From Paulinella micropora (Eukaryota > Cercozoa > Imbricatea > Euglyphida > Paulinellidae): DNA of 64,000 nucleotides. Shown here piece by piece: positions 23,989 through 36,849 of this stretch. Location of the stretch: assembly GCA_019918135.1 (NCBI GenBank), contig WBZZ01006247.1, positions 47,501-111,500 of the forward strand. The letters run 5' to 3'. Made by a program: the position numbers and the translations under genes. Each line of letters opens with the position of its first letter. The first letter of the stretch is position 1. A model generated the notes under the pieces. It ran no database searches. It had not been told where the DNA came from and worked only from the letters and a program-made list of their open reading frames with translations.

Positions 23989-25540
23989 TTACTCGATCTT
24001 TACCGTAAATTTGTTAAGTAAATACTCGAATTGTTCTGTCGGTAAATATTTTGTCATTACATCACCTATCTGCTTCTTAGTACCTACTTTTACAAACTTA
24101 ATCTCACCGTCTCTCTGTACGTGGTGCATAAAGTGTAATTCTAAAGGTAAGTGTTTAGTTCTATTACCTGACATACCCCTCTCTGCCGCTAAGACTGTTT
24201 GAGAGTTATCCTCGAATAATTCTATCGGGCTCTTTTGGGCTATGTTTAGTTCTTGTGTGATGTGTTTTAGTGCAAGTCCTTCCCTAATGCACTCAGTTGC
24301 TGCAAATATTTCAGCATCATTGGAACTTAGGGCGATGCGAGCCTGTCGCTTTGATAACCATGCAACTGGATCGCTGCCCCATAGGATCACGAATCCAGTG
24401 CGGGACTTCCCTGTTTTCTTACAAACTTTGTGAGCCGCGTCGGGCCACATGGAAAGTTTTGGATAGGTTTGCCCTTCCTGCTCTGACTTAGGCTCATGGT
24501 AAGCTAAACCTCGATAAGAGTTAACTAAATAACGAAAGATTCTGCCTAACATTGCATAAGTTATTCCCTTATCGATAGTTTGCATGACACTTGCCGAATT
24601 TAGTGCTTGTTCTATATCGGGTCTTGTCATCTTTGCGAGAAATAGCAAACGACCAACTAAACTAGGAATTGAAAATTTTCGCAAGCTGGCTGATTCTCAC
24701 AGTTCCGTGAAATGTTCTTGCGCTGGAGTACTGACGGGCTTAGCAGAATCGTAACCTACTTCTTTTAGTATCTCCTGCTGATATTTTCGCTGATGCAAAA
24801 TTATTTTCTGCTGATATTTTCGCTGATGCAAAATTATTTTCCCGTTCGATTGCTCTATCTCTATTCCTTTGAATTCACGGGCTATACCGAGTCTTTTGAG
24901 CGGGAAATGTTTTTCTAATGCGGACGCAAAACGCTCATATGCTTGCTTGTTTGGTGCTGTATTCAACAAGTCATCCACATGAAATATCCCTACTATCGCT
25001 TCTCTTAAAGCTTTATCCTTTTCTACAAACATACATAAATCAGAATCTAGCAGCTTAAAACCTAATTCCTCTAACTTGGGTGCTAATATCTCATACCATC
25101 TTCTTCCTGCCTGAGGTGCGCCATACAAGGCACCATCTATACGCCATATCATCCCCTCATGCCCTTCTCTGTCTACACTCTCTGGCGCATATGCATAAAC
25201 AGGGTCATTCATACGAGCATTTAGGTATGCATTTTTAAAGTCTATGCAGTATAGTTTGTGTTTGTGCCAGGCAGATAGTTTGGCGAGAAATAAAAGTGAA
25301 TGGTGCGCGGCGCAAGGAACAAAGAGCTGATCTGGGTTATAGCTGACACCGGGTTCTAACATATCTCTCCGTAAAGCTAAACGAGACTTTATGAACTTTT
25401 TCCCGTTCTCATCTAACTTTACTTTGTGAACCCATGTCAATCTAACTATCTTACTAAATCCTGCCTTGCGTACTATGTTCTCCCATCCCACACCATACTT
25501 TTTCTTCGCCCATCCATCTCCCCATGCACGCGCTGGCACT
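23989..25540 (-). mobile_element. Element C reverse transcriptase and RNase H region
   Basis: Copia RT motifs on the minus strand include 'WVHKVKLDENGKK', 'LYCIDFKNAYLNARM' (block A), 'GALYGAPQAGRRWYE' (block B) and 'GIFHVDDLLNTAP' (block C, VDD). RNase H follows with 'LSMWPDAAHKVCKKTGKS', 'RIALSSNDAEIFAATE' and 'LFEDNSQTV', ending in 'RTKHLPLELHFMH' and 'GDVMTKYLP'. These are standard Copia signatures. Part of a broken element. Confidence 0.93.
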
Positions 25541-25725
25541 CTTACTACCTTACCTATCAGCTCTTGAGCCTCTCTCTTTTCTCTCTTAGGCTCATTGCTT
25601 GGGGTAAATCTCTCTACTGCCTTGCGCTGCCTTTTACCGGGGATTATGTTACTCTCCGTTACTCTCTGACTCTGTTCCTACATTAATCCCTTAGATGGTG
25701 GTGATAATTTCTCTTCGTATGCTCT

Positions 25726-27060
25726 TCATTCATGTATTTTTAGTGGATCTGTTGGATCTTGTTCATTTTCATGTTCTTGTGGTTTGATCTTGTGCTCTGT
25801 GGGTGTTTGTTGTGGATAATGTGGCTCTGGACTTGTGTGTAGGCGTGTATGTTTGTGATCCAGTGTATTCTTCTCCACATGCTCATTTTCATATGCGTGC
25901 TCATTCTCATTCACATCGACATCAGCATTTTCTATCTCCCCCTCAGCTTCATCAAACTGTGTTGTTGGGTGGTCGTTGTTGACGTTGTGCGGTGACTTAG
26001 GTGATTGAGGTGGTGACTGGGGTGGTGACGCTTGTGGAGATGTGTGTGGTTGCTCACTCTTATTCTCATTCTCCCCCTCAGAGTCATCATTATCCCACGA
26101 CACTAGTTTAGGAGGATGAGCCTGTTTACCGATTTCATGAATATTAAATCTCACATCTCTCACTCCGGAAATTATCTTCTTACCGTCCCATACGCGGTAT
26201 AGTTCCCGAAATAGATCATATCCTACTAACATCACCTTTTCCCCTCTGTACTCTCCCTTCCGCACTTTAGTCTTAGGTACATGTAACACACCCATGCATC
26301 CTATTGGTTTTAAGTGAAAGAGTGTTGGTTTTCTACCTAATAGCTGTTCATAAGGCGAGATTCCTTTGCGTTGCCCGTGAATTGCCGGTAGTATGTTGTG
26401 AATGGTTGTGGCTGCGTGTTCTAATTCTGCCCAGAATTGCGGCGGTAATTTAGCGTGATATCTCATTGCTCGTGCTGGCCCCGCCGTAATATCATTCACT
26501 TTTTCTGCAATAGGATTCCCGTCTTTATCGTTTGTCGTGGAAGCTTTCCAAATAAAACGAATATTTTTCCACCACTTAATGACTTCCTCCGGAATATCAA
26601 ATTCTTGATCTGCGCGAATTTCCTTTACTTTATTTCCTGTTTATCTCTCATAAAAGGCTACAGCTTGTTTTAAACAATCTACAAACTCATTCTTATGGGC
26701 TAAATAAAAGTCAAGAATGAACAGTGAGTAGTCGTCGGTGACCGAAAATTTAAACCACTTACCACCTATTGATCTAGTTGCGTACGGTCCTGATGTGTCT
26801 ATAATATGTAGGATTATACCTGGCTTTTGGGCTCTTTCTATCTTATCAACTGCAAAACGTGGCAAACGTTTAGACTTTCCTATCATGCAAGATTCGCAAA
26901 ATCTCACATCGTTCTCGTCACCTACTAACTTAATGTTCAAAATTTTTGCTAATAGGCGCATCTTTGTTAACCCATAATGCCCACAGGCATAGTGAAAAAG
27001 CTTGATTCCTATCTTTCTAGGTTTGTCTGACTTTCTGGGGTACGCTTCGTATAATATTAT
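25726..27060 (-). mobile_element. Element C integrase region
   Basis: A GAG-pre-integrase/zinc stretch ('FHYACGHYGL' near 27000, 'RFCESCMIGKSKRLP' near 26880) is followed by the integrase core ('HIIDTSGPYATRSIGGKWF' near 26800). The C-terminal part has 'PPQFWAELEHAATTIHNILP', 'SPYEQLLGRKPTLFHLKPIG' and 'VMLVGYD', typical of Copia. A long acidic, low-complexity linker leads to the RT. Part of a broken element. Confidence 0.9.
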
Positions 27061-27146
27061 ATCTATGTGTAATTCTTTCTCCCTCTTACTTACTTCATGC
27101 TTACTTATTTCCTTTTTGTTGTCATTTGTGGGGCCTCCCTCCCCTT

Positions 27147-27760
27147 CTACCCCCTTATTGCGAAAGGATCATATCTATCGTTGACGTTCAGTGGTTCATC
27201 ATATTCATCATCCCATCTATATATCATACTCTTAGTTAACCTTCCCCTCACTAATATGTCACTCTCGTTAATGTGGATGGGGTGTTTGAGTATTACTAAC
27301 TGTCCGTTTTGGTGGATGACTGATCTGTTGTGTTTGTGGTCCATCTGTCCTGTAGAGACTATGCTAACTGGTAAGGTAGTGTCGAGTAACATCTTCTTTT
27401 CTACTGCTCTAGGCCTTCCTTTCCCATCTATCACTGTCAGCCTAGCTCTTCCTGACTTACTCAACTCCCTCTCTCCATTACCTGTCAGTAGCTCTACAGG
27501 GTCTATCTCATCGACATCCATCAATCTGTCTTCTCTGCATGATATGTCTGTGCTTGCTCCACTATCCTGTACTGTCATGTCTCTCTTTTTCATCACTCTT
27601 TTTCTCACATGTATCAACACATGCTCTGTCTCTGTTTCTGTCTCTGTTTCTGTTTCTGTCTCTAGTTCTCCCTCTCCTCTACCCTCACCTTCTCCCTCTT
27701 CTGTGAGTTGTGGGGGTGTAGTGATGGGACTCTGTCTGACTGCTCTTTCAAAGTACACTC
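27147..27760 (-). mobile_element. Element C protease region
   Basis: 'TVQDSGASTDISC' near 27560 is a retropepsin active-site context (DSGAS). It lies between the gag knuckle and the integrase, as in Copia. An upstream acidic (TE)n-like low-complexity stretch sits near 27600-27700. Part of a broken element. Confidence 0.8.
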
Positions 27761-28003
27761 CTTCTATTGCTCTTGCTATGTCGTAGTCAAAAAGTCATCT
27801 CTCTCTAGCTCACCACTCACGACACGCATCACATCTCCATTCATTCCCCTCACGCACTCATTCATTAAACGTTTTAGCTATTTCATTTATGTCTTTGAAG
27901 GTGATGACAGGAGGGTTGATGGGTTGTGTGTTTGTTGTTGGTGTTGGTAGGAGTGCTGTGATTGGTCTAGAACTAGAGATTTGGAGTTGTTGTGAGGTGG
28001 GAC

Positions 28004-30141
28004 CTACCTGGTTGCCGAACTTGTTGGCAGAAGTGGCCCAAGTCGTTGCTCTCCCTCATCCACTCCACTCTCTTCTCTCCCTTCTCTGCTCTGGCCGGTC
28101 CGCTGACTAGAAAATGGATTATGTTTGCGTGGTTGTTGCGGAATATTTTGCGAGACTTGTGGACTTGTGGAAATTTTGGTGTCACGTAATGTTTCCAATT
28201 CCCCGAAAACGAGTCTTTGCGAGATTTTATGGGACTTTTCAAATGCCGCAGCTTTAAGACCTCGTTCGTCTGGGTAGTAAGGAGATTTGGGGGGACGCAA
28301 CACGGGACTTACTGACAAATCCAACTCCGGATAACCTGAGTCTTGTGTGGCGTGATATTCGCAGTACCTCGCATAAGATAATCGTTTCGCGTGATTTTCG
28401 TAAGCTCCCTTTCCTTTTGATTTTTCAACGGAAACATTACACGGTTTTTTGCGTCTGTTTATTCCGGCGCATTTTGTGTCAGGCGTGACTCCGTAAGAAC
28501 TCTCAAGCCTCAAAGGAATTTCGTGAGGGTTAGGGATGACTGGGGAACATCGTGGGGTGGCGGATACTAACCGCACTTCCTTGCCTTCTCCCCGTAGTGA
28601 GGAGGGACCTCGTAGGTGGCCGATACTAACCGCACTTCCCCTCCTTGTCCACTCTCACTATGTCTATTCCCTACCCTAGGTGTAGTCTTTGTATCGTTCA
28701 AAAGGGCTTGGGGACTTATAGATTTGTGAGGAGGTGAGCTTGTTTGCTCGTCATCTCTTTCTCTTTCCTCCTCATCATCATCGCTCTTATCATAAGTGTT
28801 CCCCATATGGATTAAAGCAACGTTTGTATCAGAGTCACTTTGTTCTTCTTCGTTTTTGTCGTTGCCGGTTGTTATCAAAGTGAGTGCTTTCTTTTTCTTA
28901 TGAAAAGGTTTCTTTTTGTTTTTGTGATTGTTCTTTTGTTCGTTCTTTTCTTGTTCCGTGCCCTTGTCTTCCGTTTGATTCCGTTTCAATTTTCCTTCTT
29001 TGCGGAACTTTTCCGAAATCACCAGGCAATATCTCATGGTATGGCCTTTGGCATCACATCCGAAACACGTGACTTTGAGCGTCCAGTTTGGAGCTGTCTT
29101 TGGTCCCGGTTTATTGTCTCCCCTTTTCTCTCTATTATCCATCAGGAGATTGGTCTCTTGCCGCTGCTTGCCATCCCGAGATTTCTTGTTGTTGTCTTTG
29201 CGGATTTGAGCTTTTCTCTCACGGAAATTGTTACGTCTTTCTTTTTCTTCCCACATTAACCATCTTTCCCTAGATGCTTCGCATAGTTCCGAGAAATTTA
29301 GTCTTAGTCTGGCCGGGAGATCATAGTGGTCCACCTGAAATTAATCCCCGAAAGCTGGATGGTAGCGCAATTTCTTAAATAGCTTTCTCTTTGCTTCCTC
29401 ATCAGAAAATGGCGCCCCACGTAAACTTTCAAGCTGGATTTTCTTTGCGAGAAATTCATTCAGCCAGTCTACATACCTCTGACCTGCCCTTGGCCTCGTT
29501 CTCTCAAACTCTTCCTCTAACATGTACCTACCTGCTCCGGAAATGCAACCCCACTGATCTCTTACTGCTATCAACTCTTCAATGGGTCCTATCGTCTTCT
29601 GTGTTCGCAGGAAGTTAGATACATTGTCTTTGGAAAAAGCCACAGACAGACATAGCAAAGTTTTCATCCTTTCATAATATTTCTTCTCTTTGCGGATAGC
29701 GGTCTTTCTTCTTGTATGTTGTTTTCTACTTAATCTTTGATTCTTCTTTGCTTCTTTCCTTTCCACTCTCTCTTTTGTTCTGCTGTCATTTTATCCCAAC
29801 ATTCTCTGGTGATTTGTCTTCTTCTTTGTCTGGGGTCTCTGTCTTCCTCTCTGAGAGGCATCTGACTCTTCATCTTCCTCACTATCACTTATGGGCGTGT
29901 CGGGTTCTTCTAAGTCTTCTGCCGCCTTAGCCCTTGCTTCATCGTAAGGAAAATCCTTTTTGGCTTTACCCGGGTCGGCTAATGCCACAGATACCATCTC
30001 TGCCACGTGGACAGATACCCCTTGCATGTGCTTCTGAAACTTGCTTGACCAAGGCCAAAAGCTTTGGTCATCGCCCTCGAATATGGGCACTTGACTCAAT
30101 ACGTGCTTCGGCACGCTTGCCTCCTTGTCAAGGCTCATAAC
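28004..30141 (-). mobile_element. Element C gag region and primer site
   Basis: The gag Met (about 30138, 'MSLDKEASVPKHVLSQ') lies within about ten bases of the 5' LTR and overlaps the primer-site-like TGGTTATGAGCC (30130-30141). That sequence resembles the initiator-Met primer sites common in Copia elements. Further on, 'CFGCDAKGHTMRYC' near 29030-29075 is a CX2CX4HX4C zinc knuckle, followed by Lys/Asn- and Asp/Glu-rich tracts. The part nearest the protease (28.0-28.6 kb) is less clear. Part of a broken element. Confidence 0.82.
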
Positions 30142-30446
30142 CAAAGTAATCTATCTCTCAAACGCAGAGTTTAGGGAAGCTACCCCGCTAAGGGTAAAGA
30201 ATAACCGAAGAAAAGACTTTTAATGAATTTGGGTCACACAAAATGTCATGACCTTTACAGAATGGCAAAACGCATTTGATTCTAGGCATTCCAGACTATG
30301 ATTCGCAAATACTCTAGAAAGTGTCCTCGTCAGTAATAAAGGTATTAATAACTGTCCGGCCTATGAACATGCCTATGACTAAGACTATCCAAATTACCGG
30401 TAAATTGACTAGGTGGAGTAACGGGTATTAATAGTACATTACAACG
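30142..30446 (-). repeat. Element C 5' LTR
   Basis: Partner of 23226-23532, followed by target copy ATCTGCG at 30447-30453. Confidence 0.92.
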
Positions 30447-30478
30447 ATCTGCGCCTACAATCCCCCCTCCCCGGTTTA
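30447..30478 (-). repeat. Element D left LTR, piece 3, with purine tract
   Basis: 30447-30459 completes the D LTR (ATCTGCGCCTACA, as at 57042-57054), counting the duplicated bases. 30460-30478 reads TAAACCGGGGAGGGGGGAT on the minus strand, a polypurine tract directly inside the LTR. This fixes the minus orientation of D. Confidence 0.85.
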
Positions 30479-33400
30479 TAGCGATAACCCCTATTGATTA
30501 GGAGTAGAGAGGTAAATGTGAGCGGTAGGAATATGTGGGCTGTCGAGATTTGTCTCGAGGTTGATGGCTTCTTCTTCTTCTTGGTATCGTATAGGAGATC
30601 GAAGGAGAGAAATGTAACTTTAGGCGTTACTCCGAATGATTTGGATTTCGGAACACTGTATGCGAAATTCGAATTTGATTTTGATCTAATTAGGAGTCAT
30701 ATTTGAATTTTGAATTTCGCTCTACACTCCCCCCCCCCCCCCCCTGGTGACCCTTGTCATCCGAATGTGAGGAGTAACTTCTTTTGTTCTGGCTCTCCAG
30801 AATTGGTCGGGTTCCCTGGCTGGGAGAAAGATAGATTGCAGTGGAGATGCAGTATGTTCGTAGACATGGCAAATTGGTGACTCCATGGGCTCTCTGGATG
30901 GGGCGGAGGTTAATCGGGGCCAGGACGTAAAAATACCTTCATCCAAGCTGACTTATTGGCGGTAGGCTGGGATGAATGTATTCTCATAGTTGCGTCCCGG
31001 ATCCCTTGCTGGGGTGCAGAAAAGTATACAATCACAATCTAGCCTTTAGCGGACAGATTGCGGATATATACCCTCACAGCGCGTTACGGATCCCCTTATT
31101 ATACAGAAGGCAATCGGGCCTGAATAGGAGTCCACCTATGAACAAATCTGTTAGCTATATATGGATAACAAACTTGCCCGTAGGTCATCCATTTGTTGGA
31201 ATGAACGGGCGCTTTGCCAGTCTAGATGTTTGTTTCGTTTTTGGTGTCCTCGGTGGATTTTTTGTATAGATATATACAATTGTGTAGAGCCAGCTTGAAG
31301 TTATTTTTGGAAGTGTCTAGGAAGGTATACAACCCCTATTGGAGGGTCTCAAAACACATCTCTCTCGTCTTCCTCCACGTATCGGACGAAATCGTCCTCT
31401 GTGCTGGACTGGGAGGATGAGCGGTACCGCCCCTCCGGTTGGTCGGAGGGTGGATCGTCGTGCTCGTGATCGAGTTGGATGCGGATCATTTGCAGTTCGT
31501 CATCAGATAGATCGAACGGTCGGATCGACGACCGGGGTTGGTCGTACTCAGGGTATAGTCTTTGCATTATGTCCCCGAGTTTATATTTGTGCACTTGCTC
31601 CCACCGTGGGTAACAGTGTCGAGAGTGGTATATATGTTCAATGGCTTTGTAGCTTTGTGCCATCTGAACTCTTCGTCTTGTACCGCGCTGTCCCACTCTG
31701 GACGAGCGTGATAACGGAAGTTTCGAGCCCACCTCTCCGCCCAGGATTGGAGGCGTTGAGGCTCGGTTGGGCGGGCATCTTCGCGGTCAATTAAGATATT
31801 GAGTAGGTATCCATGGCCGTTTCGGAACAGGCGATAGCGAATGGCTATGAGCCATACCGCCACGTGTTCTTGTTGAAAACGGAGATAATGTCTTTGTCGT
31901 AGCCTTGCCACACCCTGAAATCGGTCGGGGATTGTAGGTGGCTGGGGGCGATAGTAGCTCCGCCTATGGTAGGGAGGCGAGGGTGAAATATATGTGACGC
32001 CACTATCTGATAGGCAGGGGGTAGGGAACGGTTATTGGGTACTCTCCTCAAGGGGCACTCCAAGGGCCTCCTTGATTTTGCGCAACACGTCACCTTCCGC
32101 CGACAGATTGAATGGGAGATCGCGGCCCTTTCGGAGGTGATAGGCCCGGTATGCCTGAACCTCGTCCGGGAGGGGCAGGCCCGCTCTCTCCAGGAGTCGG
32201 TAGTAGGCACTGATATCCAATTGTGACCATCGGAGCCTTCGGAGCTCGTAGGGTTCCAAGAGCTGTTTGGGCAGCGCTTTGATGCTATAGAATCGTAGCA
32301 CATACTCTCTTTGTTGATCGGACAAGCTAGCCCAGCCTGTGATGGTCCGAGTCAACGCCCACTGCTCCATGGTCAGTTATGTAGGATCCCCTGGGATGGG
32401 TGTGTAGGGTACCACGTGTGGGAGTGGATTTTTGGGCCAGGTTGGTGGGCTCTGAGGAACTTCCCACGGTCTAGTAACCGGGCACTGCCATGGTCGTTCC
32501 TTCTCAAGAGATTTGTGCTCCAGACACATATGTGGTCCCCATCGCTCTGGCGACATATATAGGTCGGTGTCAAGGATCCACTTCTGTCCGCAGTTATAGG
32601 TGCCGTTGGAGGGCACTGGACGCACACCGCAGGTCACTCGGAGACGGTTCTCATCATATGCCGCGTAGTGGTAGGATGGGGTGTGAGAGTATATCCCCCG
32701 CTCATCTTGCATTGGTGGAAGCGGCGGTGGTATGCTTTCCTCAGGGACGACCCCGTGGGCCGGTTCGTCCTCAAAATAGTGAGGGTCCGGTATCCAGTTG
32801 ACCTGGTTGCCAACGAGCATATGCCGATATGGCTCCGCCGTCGGTTTGAACGGATTAGAACGCGGATTGGTTGTATGTTTGAGCGCTGGGCATTCAAGCC
32901 GTAGGCGGCGCTCTGCGTCCGTGATATCCGAGTACGGAGGGTATATGCGGTGCATTTGGCGTGACGCCGGGTCAAAGGCGTATCGGACGGGTTTTTCGTA
33001 TTCCTCGCTCGCCTCGTCCCCTTGGAAAAGGTGGAGGATCCATTCCCCGTAACATGGTTTGCATCGGGATGCGATATGGCATCAATAATCGGTTGACGCG
33101 TGCATAGTTGACCCTCTGGGGCGGGCTGGAAGGGGGAGGTTTGGGTTTCCTGATTTGGTTTCCCATCGGATGAGACGGTAGATTTTCTGGCCTACCTGTC
33201 TATCCCCATGACAGTATACCTGTCGGTCGATCGGGCCGTATACGTATGGGATATCATCCTTTTTGTGGAGGAAGTATGCCACAAATTCCTCTTTCCTGCC
33301 CCAGTGTCGGGGTTGTTCAGGTGGTGGAACGATGGTGTTGATAATCCATGTTGAAAGGCGCGGGGACGGGTTTTTCCTCATCGACCGGGTTTAACCCGTC

Positions 33401-34060
33401 GCTGTATTTATCGGGCTCGGTTTTATCCTTGCACCCGAACCGCCGCCAGTATTCACGGCGAGCCTTTAAGCGTCGCTTAGCTCGGTTGCGCGCCATGACA
33501 CTTTCCTCACCCGACTCGTAATCGGTGTCGGATTGATCGAACTCGTCCTCGTCCCGTACGCGCCACGGTTCCGGGTCAACCCATGGTTGTCGAAGGATAC
33601 CTTCTGAGTCGACTTCCTCAAGGATACCCTCTGGGTCGACATCCTCATCCGTCGGGGATGAGGAAGGTGTGCGCAACACTAGCCAGCGTTGCGGCTCCCT
33701 CCGGGTTCATGTGGGTAGGCTCGGTATTCGAGTGATAGGAAAGAGTGCTGAGTGGGGTTCTAGGTGAAGTGGGGCTCGGTCGGGGTTGAGCGGGTCCCTC
33801 CGGAATGGTTCCGGCCCCCTTGGAATCCGAGTGTGCTGTTTTGTGTCGTTTGTGTGGTGGGGTGGCGAACCTGGGGCTCTCCGACATAGGTAAATCGGAC
33901 CCAGACGGTTGTTTGGCCTCCGGCGGCGCCCCTGCTATCGGCTGGCCTTCTTGCCTCTGGTCCGATGCTTTCCCCTTATCGACCGCGATGACTTGCATTG
34001 GCAAGTGTACCGCCGCGATAACGCACACCGACGCCACGCACGCTAATAGGAACGCCGTGG
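30479..34060 (-). mobile_element. Element D internal coding remnant (unrecognised ORFs)
   Basis: Several minus-strand open stretches of 100-190 codons lie here, GC-richer than elements B and C. They include a Tyr/Pro-rich stretch near 32380-32950, a highly acidic stretch near 33320-33680 and a Pro/Ser/Thr-rich stretch with a hydrophobic N-terminal patch near 33650-34060. I recognise no protease, polymerase, RNase H or integrase; a short 'VNYARVNRLL' near 33100 recalls an RT strand but is not followed by other RT motifs. D may be a non-autonomous LTR derivative or carry lineage-specific extra genes. The sequence stops abruptly at 34060, where the inverted-repeat district begins. Confidence 0.5.
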
Positions 34061-34394
34061 GCTGGCCTGCGGATGTGACCTGGGAAGAGAAGTTGTACGA
34101 CATGTTCTCCAAAGGCCCAAACGCGGCAGCTCCTACAAGTCAGCAAGCTCTCTCTCCTTTGTTCTAGTTGTTTGTTGTTGCTTTGTGTCTGTTGTTCTAG
34201 TTGTTGCTTGAATTTGAACAAGTTAAACGTTTCAATTATGGGCTGTGAGTTCATGGCTGCCATGCTTGCCCGAACTGTTTTTTTGGCTTCGTGTCACTAT
34301 GATTTTTTGTTTTTGCTCTCGGGTGTAGGAGCTGTGAACAATTACCTCAAGCAATTTCAAAATGAGATGGATGAGCAGGCTAAGGTCTTCAAAC

Positions 34395-34559
34395 AAAAAT
34401 ATGCCATATTTTTCTTGTGAGCTTCAATGTCTCACGATTCTTTGCTCCACTTCGTTTTTGTTTGCCCGTGTCTCAAAAATATGTCATATTTTTCATTCGA
34501 GACACATCTTCCACCGCGACGTCATCATTGTCTCGTATTGAAAAATATGCCATATTTTT
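34395..34559. repeat. Three intronic AT palindromes in one intron
   Basis: Copies at 34395-34413, 34475-34493 and 34541-34559 fit AAAAATATGNCATATTTTT (middle base C, T, C). They sit in one inferred intron, 34385-34567; the last lies 8 bases before the 3' splice site. Mirror copies in the other arm are at 41403-41421, about 41322-41341 and 41256-41274. Confidence 0.9.
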
Positions 34560-35250
34560 CAACTTAGGATGGTTCCAAGGAGGAGGCCAAGGGGCCAATC
34601 GCTGATTCGCAGGCTGATCCTTCCTCTGTTTTCCATCCCGCCAATTCTCTTGGTAGTGCTGCAATCCGCGCCCCGAATTCTCAGGGCAGTGTTGCAGCTA
34701 CTGAGGTTGTGGCAGGCGAAAACGAAGTGGAACCTGCACCCGCCGACCTTGCCCTCGCTCGTCGTGTTTCTGCTCAGCTAGCTGCAGCCAGGCCCCAAAG
34801 CCTCGCGTCTTCAGCCCCTGCTGCCACACAGCCTTCGAGCTCTTCGTCGAGTACTTCTTCCAGCTCTTCATCGAGCAGTTCCTCAAAATCCACTCCATTA
34901 CTGTCCATCCCCTCGAACAAAAAACAGCCCAAGGCGGCGGTTGGAACCATCACGCCTCTGGCCAGGAGCTCCTCTGCCACTTCCGCGACACCGTCTTCAT
35001 CCTCGTCATCTTCTGCCCCACCCCCGGTTCCCCTGTCTCCGGCGTCGTCTTCTTCTTCAGCCTCCACACCTGATCCAACTGGAAAACGCAAACCGGAGGC
35101 CTCGCCGGAAGGGTCCGAACAACCCGAGAAGAAGCGCAGGATGAAGGGGGAAAAGGGCACGGGAAAGAATCGCTCGGAGGCTGACAGGCAGAAAGCTGAG
35201 AAGAATGCGTACATCAAGGGTCAGCCCCCTTTTCTTTTGCTCTTTTGTTG

Positions 35251-35266
35251 AAAAATATGCCATATT
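35251..35266. repeat. Intronic AT palindrome
   Basis: AAAAATATGCCATATT within the 58-base intron 35220-35277, about a dozen bases before the acceptor. The mirror copy lies near 40552-40566. Confidence 0.85.
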
Positions 35267-36831
35267 GTTCTGTGCAGACACCGCACTGAAGATGAAGGAA
35301 GCCGCCAAAGCCCTTGCCAGCATGACTTACAAGAACGTGCAGGCCATTCCAGACGCCATCGCTACCCAACCCCACAGGGCAGTGACTGATCGTTTGCTCG
35401 ACTCAGAGCATGTCAAGCAACTCGCAGAGAATTTTAAAAAGTCTCAGGATCCCAACAGGAAGATCCAGTGGGTGGGTTGGATCCGAGATCCGAAAGAAGT
35501 TGTCAATCCCGGAAAGCTGGGGCTGGACGACGCCGACAATTCTCTCTTGGAATCCCCTCCTTTCGTTGACGAGAGAGCCTTGAAAGACTTTCAGGCTGTG
35601 TGGATTTCGGCTGGGCTTGTAGAAAAGGAAAGGCCCAAGATGGACTTCACGAGCCTGCCAGTCAAGGGCCAGGCCAAGATCAAGAACTTTCTTCGCAAGG
35701 CCATCCAGGACGGGAAGTTCCCCTGCAGGCGATCGTTGGTCTTCATTCCAGCCATGCAATTCAGCAACTTCACAGAGAAGAACCCTCGAACACGAAATTC
35801 CAGGTCATTCACGTGGAAGCTCTTCGTTTCGTTCGTTGGAACGATGAAGGTCGTCAATCCGTCAGTTTTCTTGGCGTCTTCGAGAACACTGTTGCTGACG
35901 TCCACCGTAAAAACACATTCGGCGAAAACTGCATTTCTGCGCACGATCAAGGTTACGCTGGAATGGCTCGTCTCAAGGACCAGAATGAATCTTCCTGCAA
36001 CAAGTACCTGACCTCATGGAAGAGGGACTTCGCCCTTTCCCACAACATCCCCTTGCCGACTTTCGGTTCCATGTGGACTTACGTCGCTTCGAACACCGGT
36101 GAGCTTTGGAAGTGCTGGCTGAAGCTTCTTTCCCCTGGCGGCGTTCGTTCTGACATGCCTAAGAACCAGGCAATCATCGAAAGCATCAACGAACTTCACA
36201 ACATCCGCAAGGACAAGCCCGGTCTAGTGGAAGAAATGCAACAATTGATTGAGGACCTCCAGCAAGGCAAGCCAAGCGAAGTGAAGCAAACCATGAAGAG
36301 GTTTTTTCTGGAGCAGAAGAAGTACGTCTGCCTCATCTCGCTGCAGGACATGATCCTGGACCTTGCTGACAACATGGGGTTTTTTGAAATCGACGGTGTT
36401 TACGTCGGCAAACAGTGGAAGGATTTGTGTGAAAAAGTCCCCCAGCTTGACAACGATGAAGGCAGGGCAATCCTTGCTCGCACTGTGGACATCCTCTACC
36501 TGCAAAAAAAGAAGGACCGCTCCCTTCCTGACAACCTGGAAGTTTACGTCAAGACCTGGATCCAGGCAGCACTCAAACGTCTCTCCGGCGAAGAAGTTGA
36601 ACAGCCACAGGTTCTGAGACCTCCTGTTGCATGCTCTTGAAGACTTGTTTGAAAATATGTCTTTTTTTATATATATTTTTTTTTTATTTTTTTTTTACAG
36701 GCAACCATCTCTGAAGATCAGCGGATCCATTTCGGCAACGCTACGATTCTCGTCCAAGACATGTTCAATATGGCGCAGAACCCTGATCTAGTGCATGGCA
36801 GTTTTGGTCTCCCTTACTTTTCCATCAATTG

Positions 36832-36849
36832 AAAATATGCCATATTTTT
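36832..36849. repeat. Intronic AT palindrome
   Basis: AAAATATGCCATATTTTT inside intron 36801-36897, 48 bases before the acceptor. The mirror copy is at 38969-38987. The preceding intron (36611-36699) has only a half-site near 36653 and T-rich tracts. Confidence 0.85.

Larger units (their letters stand above)
23226..30446 (-). mobile_element. Ty1/Copia-type element C (fossil)
   Basis: The 7.2-kb element has LTRs of about 305 bp (23226-23532 and 30142-30446) and a 7-bp target duplication ATCTGCG (23219-23225 and 30447-30453). Order on the minus strand is gag with a CCHC knuckle, protease, integrase, reverse transcriptase, RNase H. Integrase before RT is diagnostic of Copia. The LTRs differ at about four of 305 positions, so the insertion is young. 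It looks nearly complete but has several breaks. Confidence 0.94.

Noticed and set aside
33080-33170. Reverse transcriptase in element D from 'VNYARVNRLL'
   Set aside because: Only one short strand matches; no catalytic block follows, so it may be chance.
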